Positions 23,899-32,266 of a stretch of 64,000 bases of DNA are shown here, piece after piece. Position 1 is the stretch's first letter; the number at the start of each line of letters is the position of its first letter. The position numbers and the translations under genes are program-made. The notes under the pieces were generated by a model. That model was given only the letters and a program-made list of their open reading frames with translations, did no database searches and was not told the DNA's origin. Source of the stretch: Pelagihabitans sp963710535 (GTDB lineage Bacteria > Bacteroidota > Bacteroidia > Flavobacteriales > Flavobacteriaceae); contig CAVQAW010000008.1 of assembly GCA_963710535.1 (NCBI GenBank), forward strand, positions 496,001 to 560,000, read 5' to 3'.

Positions 23899-25770
23899 TT
23901 ATAGCGACAACGAAAGTCCAATGTTGAAATTTCTTCCCCTGGTCGTGTAACCAAAAACCTCGGTATAGCTTTCATTGAGAAGATTATCCGCCCTAAAGAA
24001 TACTTTCATTTGTTCCAAAGGTAACTCCTTAGAACAGTAGAGACTTATCAACGAAAATAAAGGGAGATCAACATCTTTAAAAGTAGTAAAATCTGTATCG
24101 GTTCTCGGCCCGGTGAGGGCGTAGTTCACCGAGAGGTATGTTTTCTTTGAAACTGAAAACCCCAAATCCAGGTTAGCCTTATGTTTTGGTAGCCGTATGC
24201 CCGCATCCCCCATGCGTTCTGTAAAAGTATAGTTACACATAAGCTGTATTTTTTCCATAATCTCCCAATTCAATTCCACCTCAACACCCTGGGCCAATAT
24301 TCGGTCAATCGCATTTCGATACACCGCATTTTGACCATCGTAAAAAACGAAATTCTCTTCCCTCCTATTAAAAAAGAGGGTGCTGATCCGCAAATTGTGA
24401 TCCGCCAATTCAATACCTGCCTCCAATGTTTTATCAATTTCAGGCTCCAAGTCCGGATTTGCTCCAAAAAAACCATAAAGCTGGGTCAGTGACGGGGTGA
24501 CATATGATGTTGCGTAAGAGCCCAGTAACTTCAAATAACCCCTGTGGGTCGCAAGGGTATACGATGGGTTGAAATTGTAAACCAAATGCGACCCATATTC
24601 AGAGTGATTGTTCCATCTCAATCCCATATTTAGATTCAGGCCCAGATTGGAGATTAGAACCATATTTACATATGGGTCTAGAATTGTGATGTCTTCAGAG
24701 GCGCCAAATTGGGCAGTATCCTTGATGTAGTTTAGGCCAATGATAGAATACAAAACCCCATTCATATCATACTTATGGTATAAGTCGGCCACTACATTCT
24801 TGCCACTGAATATATTGGGAAAATCACTTATATTCTCTGATCGATAATCAGTTAAGGCAAAGTTGAAGTTTAGTGATGTTTTCGAAATAGGAAATGCACT
24901 TTGAAGTCCAACCCTTTTTTGTGTACTTCTGAATTGAAAGAGGGCATCGGTGAACCCAAAAGCATCATCATAATCGGTTTTTAAATGGGTTGCATTGCCA
25001 TAAATAAAAACATTCACGCCTTCTCGGGAATGATATCCTATTTTGAAATCGGTACTGTAGGTTGAAAAAGCATCTGCCTGGTTTTCTGGTGTAATTACGG
25101 CTGAGAGCCCATCAGCATATCTATTGGCAAATACCGTTTGATAGGTAAATCTACCCAAAGTACCCCCAAAATTGGCATTGTTCGCGGATTCGGATAGGTT
25201 ATAATTTTGATTTTCTGAAGTCTGGTTGGTGCCCCAACTTGTATTAAGATTTAGCGCAGCCCGAGCTTTAGGCGCTTTTTTTGTGACCACATTGATGACC
25301 GCAGTGGCCGCATTCGCACCATAAAGAGTACTTGAGGCTCCCTTTATGATTTCAATCGATTCTATATTGGCGATCGACAACAGCCGTAGATCATATTCTG
25401 AGGAAGAAGATGCTGGATCGGAAACCCGAATACCATCGATAACGACCAAAACTTGACGGCCCCTTCCGCCCCGGGCGAATAGACCGAGTATTGCTCCTTC
25501 CCTTCCCCTGCTGCCATTGATTTCAATTCCGCTTTTTAAATTGATGATCTCAGCGACATTCTGCCCTTGGTAATGTTGCAGTTCCTCTTGGGAAATTTTG
25601 ATTACTGTCTTTCCCGAATGTTCCCTTTTCAATGCAAAGCGGGAATCACTTACGACAACTTCATCCAAGATTGTGGGTTGGAGCGTGTCATTTTGCTGTT
25701 GTGCCGCACTGACGAGGCACAACAAACCATTGGCACATAGGCTGATAAGGAGTTTGTTCATTGGTTTCAA
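23899..25770 (-). CDS. btuB: TonB-dependent receptor, probable vitamin B12 (cobalamin) receptor BtuB-like
   Basis: This 623-residue outer-membrane receptor has a signal peptide (NKLLISLCANGLLCLVSAAQ) and a plug domain starting ILDEVVVSDSRFALKREHSGKTVIKISQEEL. Plug motifs are VVIDGIRVSDPAS and IESIEIIKGASSTLYGANAATAVINVVTKK. The 22-strand barrel ends in the aromatic-rich C-terminus GRNFNIGLSLSL. The size is close to E. coli BtuB. The cobalamin riboswitch in its leader and the divergent btuFCD genes make B12 the likely substrate. No CarboxypepD_reg domain or SusD partner is present, unlike polysaccharide receptors. Confidence 0.9.
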   Translation of the reverse strand: MKPMNKLLISLCANGLLCLVSAAQQQNDTLQPTILDEVVVSDSRFALKREHSGKTVIKISQEELQHYQGQNVAEIINLKSGIEINGSRGREGAILGLFARGGRGRQVLVVIDGIRVSDPASSSSEYDLRLLSIANIESIEIIKGASSTLYGANAATAVINVVTKKAPKARAALNLNTSWGTNQTSENQNYNLSESANNANFGGTLGRFTYQTVFANRYADGLSAVITPENQADAFSTYSTDFKIGYHSREGVNVFIYGNATHLKTDYDDAFGFTDALFQFRSTQKRVGLQSAFPISKTSLNFNFALTDYRSENISDFPNIFSGKNVVADLYHKYDMNGVLYSIIGLNYIKDTAQFGASEDITILDPYVNMVLISNLGLNLNMGLRWNNHSEYGSHLVYNFNPSYTLATHRGYLKLLGSYATSYVTPSLTQLYGFFGANPDLEPEIDKTLEAGIELADHNLRISTLFFNRREENFVFYDGQNAVYRNAIDRILAQGVEVELNWEIMEKIQLMCNYTFTERMGDAGIRLPKHKANLDLGFSVSKKTYLSVNYALTGPRTDTDFTTFKDVDLPLFSLISLYCSKELPLEQMKVFFRADNLLNESYTEVFGYTTRGRNFNIGLSLSL

Positions 25771-25843
25771 CGAATTATAAGGGCATAATATATGCTGGTC
25801 ACCATTCCTAAACCTTTATCCCGAAAGTTTAACAACGACTTTT

Positions 25844-26108
25844 GAATTTGGCAGGTCTCCTGACTTGCGTACTGCCATCGACCTTCCCATTTGGCGAACA
25901 GGATTCGGACCAAACAGTGGTATTCGAAGAAAATGGCAGCCATCCTTACTTATTGAGAAGAAGGACAAAGCTTACAGTTGCGGGAACAGTTCCAGAATTT
26001 TTGATTTTAAAACCCCAATACGTTTGTAAACCATCAAGGCTAAAACCAATTCACTGGATTCCCTTTTAATTCCAATCCGCTTTCAAAAGAGGACAGAAAC
26101 CAAAATTC
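25844..26108 (-). promoter_or_regulatory. Cobalamin (AdoCbl) riboswitch
   Basis: Read on the minus strand, the conserved elements occur in order: AAAAGGGAATCCAGTGAA, then ACTGTTCCCGCAACTGTAAG, CCACTG, and the 3' B12-box AAGTCAGGAGACCTGCC. The ends GAATTTTGG and CCAAATTC can close stem P1. The element lies 73 bp before the btuB-like start codon, so binding of cobalamin should switch off the receptor. It is on the opposite strand to btuF and cannot control btuFCD in cis as RNA. Confidence 0.93.
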
Positions 26109-26161
26109 GCTTCCAAATTAAACAATTAATGCATTTTTTCAAGGTAAAGATGAAATAATAC

Positions 26162-26169
26162 TACTTTTG
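26162..26169 (+). promoter_or_regulatory. Bacteroidetes -7 promoter box for btuFCD
   Basis: TACTTTTG fits TAnnTTTG. The transcript would begin near 26175, which excludes a start codon at 26167 and supports the TTG at 26191 as the btuF start. The box lies just outside the divergent riboswitch. Confidence 0.55.
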
Positions 26170-26190
26170 AAAGGCAATCAAATTTTACCC

Positions 26191-27336
26191 TTGAAAAAAA
26201 TAGTACTCTTTGTTTTGATGGTTTTTCTTTTGGCATGTCAGAGGAAGCCAAAGTCCGTATTTTCCGCAGAGAACACTCAGATTACCCGTGAAGCAAGACA
26301 TGCCAAAGGTTTTGAACTTGAGCACCTGGACTCTGGAATAACGCTCCTGAAAATTACCTCCCCATGGTCCGATGCCGGTTCGACACTTACCTATGCTTTG
26401 ATCCCCAAGGATAAACTGGAGCATTTGTCACCCTTTGCCGAACAATACGATGCCATTGTCCCGGTCCCGGTAAATCAGATCGTGGTCACCTCCACAACCC
26501 ATATCCCTGCCTTGGAAGCCCTGGGAGTTGCCGATCGATTGGTGGGCTTTCCGGAGACGAAATATGTTTCTTCAGAACAAACAAGAAAACGGATCGATGC
26601 CCATTTGGTGAAAGAGCTGGGCAACAATGAAGCCATCAATACCGAAATGCTATTGGCTTTACATCCTGAATTGGTAGTAGGCTTCGGTATCGATGGGCGA
26701 AATAAGGCCTATGAAACGATTGAACGATCTGGAATTCCAGTGGTATACAATGGTGACTGGACCGAAGAAACTCCGTTGGGAAAGGCGGAATGGATCAAGT
26801 TTTTCGCAGCTTTCTTTCAAAAAGAAACATTGGCAGACAGTATTTTTCGTGAAATCGAAAGTTCCTATGCAGCGGTAAAGGCTTTGGCGGCAAAGGCGAA
26901 ATCAACGCCTACAGTAATGAGCGGTGCCCTTTACAAGGATATTTGGTACTTGCCCGGGGGTAACAGTTGGGCCGCGGTATTTTTAAAAGATGCGAACAGC
27001 GATTACTTATGGGCAGACAATCAAGATTCAGGAAGTTTGGCTTTGAGCTGGGAATCGGTCCTGGAAAAAGCCCAACAAGCCGATTTTTGGATATCACCCG
27101 CCCAATACACAACCTATGTCGACCTAGCAGCCGGAAGCATCCATTACAAGCAATTCAATCCGTATCAAAACAAAAAGGTCTACACTTTTGCCAAAACATT
27201 GGGTTCAACAGGTGGCATGATTTACTACGAACTTGCACCGCAACGGCCCGATTTGGTATTAAAAGACCTGATCGCCATTTTTCATCCGGAGCTATTGCCC
27301 GACCACGAATTTTTCTTTTTTAAACCCTTGGACTAA
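26191..27336 (+). CDS. btuF: ABC transporter substrate-binding lipoprotein, BtuF-like
   Basis: This 381-residue lipoprotein binds the ligand, probably cobalamin, for delivery to the BtuCD importer. The chosen TTG start at 26191 yields an ideal lipoprotein signal (KKIVLFVLMVFLLAC); no ATG is available upstream of the lipobox. The two-lobed periplasmic-binding fold of the helical-backbone type is shown by IVVTSTTHIPALEALGVADRLVGFP, MLLALHPELVVGFGI, a long linking helix, and LPGGNSWAAVFLKDANSDYLW. It is the first gene of the btuFCD operon, divergent from the riboswitch-controlled receptor. The siderophore-binding family is close, so B12 specificity rests on context. Confidence 0.87.
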   Translation: MKKIVLFVLMVFLLACQRKPKSVFSAENTQITREARHAKGFELEHLDSGITLLKITSPWSDAGSTLTYALIPKDKLEHLSPFAEQYDAIVPVPVNQIVVTSTTHIPALEALGVADRLVGFPETKYVSSEQTRKRIDAHLVKELGNNEAINTEMLLALHPELVVGFGIDGRNKAYETIERSGIPVVYNGDWTEETPLGKAEWIKFFAAFFQKETLADSIFREIESSYAAVKALAAKAKSTPTVMSGALYKDIWYLPGGNSWAAVFLKDANSDYLWADNQDSGSLALSWESVLEKAQQADFWISPAQYTTYVDLAAGSIHYKQFNPYQNKKVYTFAKTLGSTGGMIYYELAPQRPDLVLKDLIAIFHPELLPDHEFFFFKPLD

Positions 27337-28368
27337 TTGGGGCCTTTTTACACATATCGATTCTCGTTTCTTATAGTGCTGGTCGCTTTGATCTTAGCCC
27401 TGGTGCTGAATATTAGCCTAGGATCGGTGACCATTCCATTTGGAGATACTTTAAAAGCGATATTTGGCGGTACTTTGGAGAACCGTTCATGGCAATATAT
27501 CATTTGGAATTACCGGATTCCAAAGGCCTTAACGGCAGTTATGGTAGGCAGCGGGCTGGCCTTGAGCGGGTTGCTGATGCAAACTTTTTTCAGGAATCCT
27601 TTAGCGGGCCCTTTTGTCTTGGGTATTAGTTCCGGCGCCAGTTTGGGCGCTGCGATATTGGTTATGGGAAGTTCCGTATTTTCGGGAATATGGGCCCTGG
27701 GTTTGGTGAACGACATCTCCCTCGCCTTGGCATCGAGTATCGGTAGTTTTCTGGTATTGATGGCAGTGATGGTCGTCGCTTCAAAAGTGAAGGACACCAT
27801 GGCCCTGTTGATCATAGGTTTGATGTTCGGCAGCATCACCGCAGCCATCGTCAGTGTCCTGTCTTATTTTTCAGATGCCGAAAGGTTGCGGCAATATATC
27901 TTTTGGTCCTTCGGGAGCCTTGGGAATCTTTCATGGTCTCAGCTCTCACTGCTCTTTGGAATTTTAAGCACGGGCAGTGTCATGGGCATTTTGTCGATAA
28001 AGGCCTTGAACGCCCTGTTGCTGGGGGAAAATTATGCCAAAAGCTTGGGGGTCGACCTGAAAACGGCGAAATATATGATCATCATCGCCACAGGGATTTT
28101 GGCAGGGGGCATCACCGCATTCGCAGGACCCATAGCATTTGTAGGATTGGCGGTACCGCATTTGACCCGACAAATATTCAACACCACCGACCATAGCATC
28201 CTCTTGCCAGCCGTTTTGGTGTATGGGGCCGTTTTGATGCTGCTCTGCGACACCGTGGCCCAATTGCCCAATTCGGCTAATGTGTTACCGATCAATGCTA
28301 TCACAAGTATTTTAGGGGCACCCGTGGTCATATGGCTATTGGTCAGAAAACGTAAAATGGTATTTTAG
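27337..28368 (+). CDS. btuC: ABC transporter permease, FecCD family (BtuC-like)
   Basis: This is a 343-residue permease with about ten membrane helices. Family motifs are RIPKALTAVMVGSGLALSGLLMQTFFRNPLAGPFVLGISSGASLGAA near the N-terminus. The coupling region GLAVPHLTR, the site that contacts the ATPase, precedes the last helices. No ATG occurs before residue 69. The start is taken as the TTG at 27337, directly after the btuF stop codon; a GTG at 27376 would cut into the first membrane helix. The next gene starts within its end, so the operon is tightly coupled. Confidence 0.87.
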   Translation: MGPFYTYRFSFLIVLVALILALVLNISLGSVTIPFGDTLKAIFGGTLENRSWQYIIWNYRIPKALTAVMVGSGLALSGLLMQTFFRNPLAGPFVLGISSGASLGAAILVMGSSVFSGIWALGLVNDISLALASSIGSFLVLMAVMVVASKVKDTMALLIIGLMFGSITAAIVSVLSYFSDAERLRQYIFWSFGSLGNLSWSQLSLLFGILSTGSVMGILSIKALNALLLGENYAKSLGVDLKTAKYMIIIATGILAGGITAFAGPIAFVGLAVPHLTRQIFNTTDHSILLPAVLVYGAVLMLLCDTVAQLPNSANVLPINAITSILGAPVVIWLLVRKRKMVF

Positions 28369-28391
28369 TGAATCGAAAGGGAGACAAAGAG

Positions 28392-29177
28392 ATGAACAGG
28401 GCTGATCAGGAAAGTTCCATCCTAAAGGCTGGGTCACTGGCAATCGGTTATCAAGGCCATGTGGTGGCCAAAGGCATTGATTTTGATCTGCATCCCGGGG
28501 AATTGATGGCCATAGTGGGCATTAATGGGATCGGAAAATCTACCCTTTTGCGAACCTTGGGCAGTGTTCAATCAAAAATCTCGGGAAGTATCGAAATCCA
28601 TGGAACACCCTTGGAACAATTTTCGCCAAAAGACTTGGCACTTGAGATCAGCGTCGTTCTAACAGAACCCGTTGCCTCCAAAAACTTGACCGTTTTTGAG
28701 CTGGTCGCCTTGGGCAGGCAACCCTATACCAATTGGTTGGGCACTTTAACCAAGGAGGATCATCAAAAAATAGACCACGCCCTTTTGATATTGGAATTGA
28801 TACCCCTTAAAAACAATAAGTGCTATGAACTGAGTGATGGCCAACTGCAACGCGTGATGATCGCGAGGGCATTCGCGCAGGATACTTCGCTTATTTTGTT
28901 GGATGAACCCACGACACACCTTGACCTCTACCATAAGGTGAAAATTTTAAAGCTGTTAAAGTCAATATCAAAACAGACCCGCAAAACCATCGTTTTTACG
29001 AGCCACGAAATCGAATTGGCCATTCAGCTCTGTGATAGCATGCTGCTCCTGAATGGGATGGAGAACCCCTTCGGACCACCGTGTACCTTGATAGAACAGA
29101 AGGCCTTCGATCAGTTGTTTCCCTCTGATACGGTTACATTTGATGCGAAGACGGGCTCTTTCCGTATCGAAAAGTAA
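28392..29177 (+). CDS. btuD: ABC transporter ATP-binding protein, BtuD-like
   Basis: This importer ATPase of 261 residues has Walker A GINGIGKSTLLR, Q-loop region VVLTEPVASKNLTVFELVALGRQPYTNWLG, signature LSDGQLQRVMIARAF (LSDGQ in place of LSGGQ), Walker B LILLDEPTTHLD and H-loop FTSHEIE. The ATG at 28392 has GGGAG about 8 nt upstream. An in-frame GTG at 28368 overlaps the btuC stop and is the alternative start. It completes the btuFCD set that would move cobalamin across the inner membrane. Confidence 0.9.
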   Translation: MNRADQESSILKAGSLAIGYQGHVVAKGIDFDLHPGELMAIVGINGIGKSTLLRTLGSVQSKISGSIEIHGTPLEQFSPKDLALEISVVLTEPVASKNLTVFELVALGRQPYTNWLGTLTKEDHQKIDHALLILELIPLKNNKCYELSDGQLQRVMIARAFAQDTSLILLDEPTTHLDLYHKVKILKLLKSISKQTRKTIVFTSHEIELAIQLCDSMLLLNGMENPFGPPCTLIEQKAFDQLFPSDTVTFDAKTGSFRIEK

Positions 29178-29242
29178 AAACAGTACGACTTACAATTTTA
29201 ATGTCAAACCCGTATCTTTACTACTAGTATTTTAGGACAAGG

Positions 29243-30593
29243 ATGAGCGAATATTTGATTTTTTTAGGACTGGGATTGCTTTCCCTGGCTGTGGGTTATC
29301 TTTTGGGCCATTATATACAAGGGCTGAAGACCAAATCTGGCTTGAGCGATCTGGAAGCGGAAGAAAAACAGCTTCTTTATCGGGTTTCCGACCTGGAACA
29401 GCGGCTGTTCGCCATGGAGGACCAAAAAAATCAACTACAGACCGAAAAGGAACGTTTGGGCAACCAAATCGTACGCTATGAGGCCGATATGGAAAATTTA
29501 CAGCTGAAGAATGAGGAACAGAAGGAAGAAGTAGAAAAACTACAAGTGAAGTTCACCAAAGAGTTCGAAAACCTGGCCAATAAGATTTTGGATGAAAAAA
29601 GCACCAAGTTTACGGAACAGAATCAGTTGAACATCAGAAACATACTGAATCCCTTGCAAGAAAAAATTCTTCTGTTCGAAAAGAAAGTGGAAGAAAGCCA
29701 AAAAGAGAATATCAGCATTCATTCTGCCTTGAAGGAACAACTATTGAACCTGCAGAGCCAAAACCTTAAAATAACACAAGAGGCCGAAAACCTCACCAAA
29801 GCCCTTAAAGGCGATAGCAAGATGCAGGGCAATTGGGGGGAACTGGTGTTGGAGCGTGTGCTTGGAAAAATCGGGCCTGGAAAAAGATAGGGAATACAGC
29901 GTGCAACAGAGTTTTACCCTTGCCGATGGCACCCGGGTGCTTCCCGATGTGATCATTCACCTCCCCGATGGCAAAAAAATGGTCGTCGATTCAAAAGTCT
30001 CGCTTACCGATTATGAACGTTATGTGAATTCGGACGATGATCTTTTGAAAGACAAATTTTTGAAAGACCATGTGAATTCGCTGAACAAACATGTAGATCA
30101 ACTTTCCGCAAAAAAGTACGAAGACCTCTATGAAATGGAAAGCCCTGATTTTGTACTGATGTTCATCCCCATAGAACCTGCCTTCGCCATAGCGCTCAAC
30201 AGCGACAATTCCCTTTATAACAAGGCCTTTGAAAAAAATATCGTTATCGTGACCCCGTCGACATTGTTGGCGACACTGCGCACTATCGATAGTATGTGGA
30301 ACAATGAAAAGCAACAGCGCAACGCCATTGAAATCGCCCGGCAGGCAGGGGCCCTTTATGATAAATTTGAAGGCTTTGTTGGCGATCTCACCAAAGTGGG
30401 CAAAAAAATGGACGAGGCGAAATCTGAATATAAAGGCGCCATGAACAAATTGGTGGAAGGCCGTGGCAATATCATCAACAGTATAGAAAAATTAAAAAAG
30501 ATGGGCGCCAAAACAAAAAAATCGCTCCCCCCATCCGTTCTGAAGCGTGCCACGGAAGACGATTTCGAAGAAGAACCCAAATTGGAACTATAA
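29243..30593 (+). pseudogene. rmuC: DNA recombination protein RmuC, interrupted by a one-base frameshift
   Basis: The first frame (29243-29890) encodes an N-terminal membrane helix, a long coiled coil rich in Glu and Lys, and the RmuC hallmark QGNWGELVLERVL. It then shifts and stops. The second frame continues without loss from EKSGLEKDREYSVQQSF through PDVIIHLPDGKKMVVDSKVSL, the nuclease-like core of RmuC, to EDDFEEEPKLEL. Deleting one G of the GG pair at 29864-29865 restores a single protein of about 450 residues with LEKSGL, as expected. RmuC limits inversion-type rearrangements. As read, it is inactive or split; a sequencing error is equally plausible. Confidence 0.82.
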
Positions 30594-30594
30594 A

Positions 30595-30960
30595 ATGAAA
30601 AAAATATTGATTTTGGGATTGGCCATTATAGTGGCGCTGTTCTTTGCGGTATATGCCTTTATCTACTATGTGCCCTATAGCGATGGCATCCGTTCGGGAG
30701 AATTGATCAAAATCAGCCATAAAGGGGTGCTCATCAAAACATGGGAAGGGGAAATCAGTCAGGGAATATCCGGGGCACAGATCTTCACTTTTTCGGTTCT
30801 GGACAAGGATCAGGAGGTCATCGAACAATTGAAGGAATTTCAGGGCCGCTACGTAAAACTGCACTACATCGAACGTTACGCCACCTTTTCCTGGTTGGGC
30901 GATACCAAGTATTTCATCACCAAAGTGGAGCAGGAAAAATCGCCCCATTTCAACAATTGA
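30595..30960 (+). CDS. Small membrane-anchored protein of unknown function
   Basis: This is a 121-residue protein. One N-terminal membrane helix (KILILGLAIIVALFFAVYAFIYYV) is followed by a compact domain of about 95 residues, mainly beta-strand by pattern: SGELIKISHKGVLIKTWEGEI, IFTFSVLDKDQEV, VKLHYIERYATFSWLGDTKYFITKVE. The domain looks like a small OB- or SH3-like barrel, facing the periplasm; this is inference. I do not recognise a family. The ATG is one base after the rmuC stop and the next gene begins 2 bp after its end, so the three form one transcript. Confidence 0.72.
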   Translation: MKKILILGLAIIVALFFAVYAFIYYVPYSDGIRSGELIKISHKGVLIKTWEGEISQGISGAQIFTFSVLDKDQEVIEQLKEFQGRYVKLHYIERYATFSWLGDTKYFITKVEQEKSPHFNN

Positions 30961-30962
30961 TC

Positions 30963-31508
30963 ATGAAAACCTTTAAAACAGCGCGTGAGTCCCGTATTTC
31001 GATCACGGAATTAATGTTGCCCGCTCACTCTAATTTTGGGGGCAAGGTCCATGGGGGCCATATTCTCAATCTGATGGACCAAATTGCCTTTGCCTGCGCC
31101 TCCAAACATTCAAGGAGTTACTGTGTCACCGCCTCGGTGAACCGTGTCGATTTCCTACATCCCATTGAAGTAGGCGAATTGGTTACCTTGAAAGCCTCCG
31201 TAAACTATACGGGCACGACCTCCATGGTAGTTGGCGTTCGGGTGGAATCGGAAAATATCACAACGGGCAAAAAAAAGCATTGCAATTCTTCATACTTTAC
31301 CATGGTCGCAATAAGTAAAAATGGTATTGGAATTGCGGTGCCGGGCCTATTGGTAGAAGATACACAGGGTATCAGGAGATTTGTGAGGAGTAAGTTCAGA
31401 AAGGAGGCCTCGAACCAGCGCGACAGCCGATTCGATGAATCCAATTTTGACGCGATGGCCCACCTCAAGTTTTTGGAAGACGAGAATATCAAGGTTGCCC
31501 TTAAGTGA
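30963..31508 (+). CDS. Acyl-CoA thioesterase (hotdog fold)
   Basis: This is a 181-residue single hotdog domain with the YciA/BFIT-type signature: ISITELMLPAHSNFGGKVHGGHILNLMDQIAFACASKHS, in which Asn, His and the helix Asp contribute to catalysis. It continues with VTASVNRVDFLHPIEVGELVTLKASVNYTGTTSMVVGVRVESEN. It would hydrolyse acyl-CoA thioesters; chain-length preference is not visible. The 3' end overlaps the convergent pgl gene by 8 bp. Confidence 0.9.
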   Translation: MKTFKTARESRISITELMLPAHSNFGGKVHGGHILNLMDQIAFACASKHSRSYCVTASVNRVDFLHPIEVGELVTLKASVNYTGTTSMVVGVRVESENITTGKKKHCNSSYFTMVAISKNGIGIAVPGLLVEDTQGIRRFVRSKFRKEASNQRDSRFDESNFDAMAHLKFLEDENIKVALK

Positions 31509-32214
31509 TGTCTTTTGCGGCTTCACTGTCCATAAACCATAGCAAACTTCCTGAATTAGGGGTCACTAAACTTGCGGGCAATTTTTCATAACCGGATTCC
31601 CGCTGCAAAATTTGCCGCACCCTCCCCGATTTATTTTCGCCCGTGACCAAAAAGGCAACCGTTTTCGCATTATTGATGACTCCTCCGGTAATCGTAATCC
31701 GCCGTTGGCCCGTATCGGGATGCGTTGCCACCTCACAACAATTTTTGGAATCCCAAAGGGCAATTTCATAAGGAAATATCGAGGCCGTATGGCCGTCGTC
31801 GCCCAGTCCCAGAATGACCAGGTCAAATTGGGGAAGCCCATTTGCAATGGGCAAAGTGTTCTCCAAAACATGGGCATAACGCGATGCTTCCTTTGAGGGC
31901 TCCTCTTCACCCCGAATTCTATGGATATTGTCCTCCGGTATGTCTAATTTGGAAAATAGATGGGTTTGGGTCATATGGAAATTGCTCTCCATATCGGAAG
32001 GTTGCACGCATCGTTCATCGCCCCAATAAAATTGAACTTTTCCCCAATCTACAAGATGGCCATGGTTTTTGGCCAGTTCATCAAAAACGATTTTTGGGGT
32101 ACTGCCCCCCGACAGGGCGATATGCACTGTCTGGTTCGAATCGATCAAAGTTGCCAAATATTCGGCAAATTCCTTGGCTACCCCTGTCTTATCTTTTGAG
32201 ATTTTCAATGTCAT
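31501..32214 (-). CDS. pgl: 6-phosphogluconolactonase Pgl
   Basis: This 237-residue enzyme of the NagB-like (SOL/DevB) type hydrolyses 6-phosphogluconolactone, the second step of the oxidative pentose phosphate pathway. Typical segments: VHIALSGGSTPKIVFDELA, VQFYWGDERCVQPSDMESNFHMTQ, FDLVILGLGDDGHTASIFP and RITITGGVINNAKTVAFLVTG. It follows zwf by 52 bp and is surely in the same operon. It is divergent from gnd, the third pathway gene. Confidence 0.95.
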   Translation of the reverse strand: MTLKISKDKTGVAKEFAEYLATLIDSNQTVHIALSGGSTPKIVFDELAKNHGHLVDWGKVQFYWGDERCVQPSDMESNFHMTQTHLFSKLDIPEDNIHRIRGEEEPSKEASRYAHVLENTLPIANGLPQFDLVILGLGDDGHTASIFPYEIALWDSKNCCEVATHPDTGQRRITITGGVINNAKTVAFLVTGENKSGRVRQILQRESGYEKLPASLVTPNSGSLLWFMDSEAAKDIT

Positions 32215-32266
32215 GGTCCGTTCAATAAAAAGCTTGGAAAATGGGTTTATAACCTGTTATGTAAAA

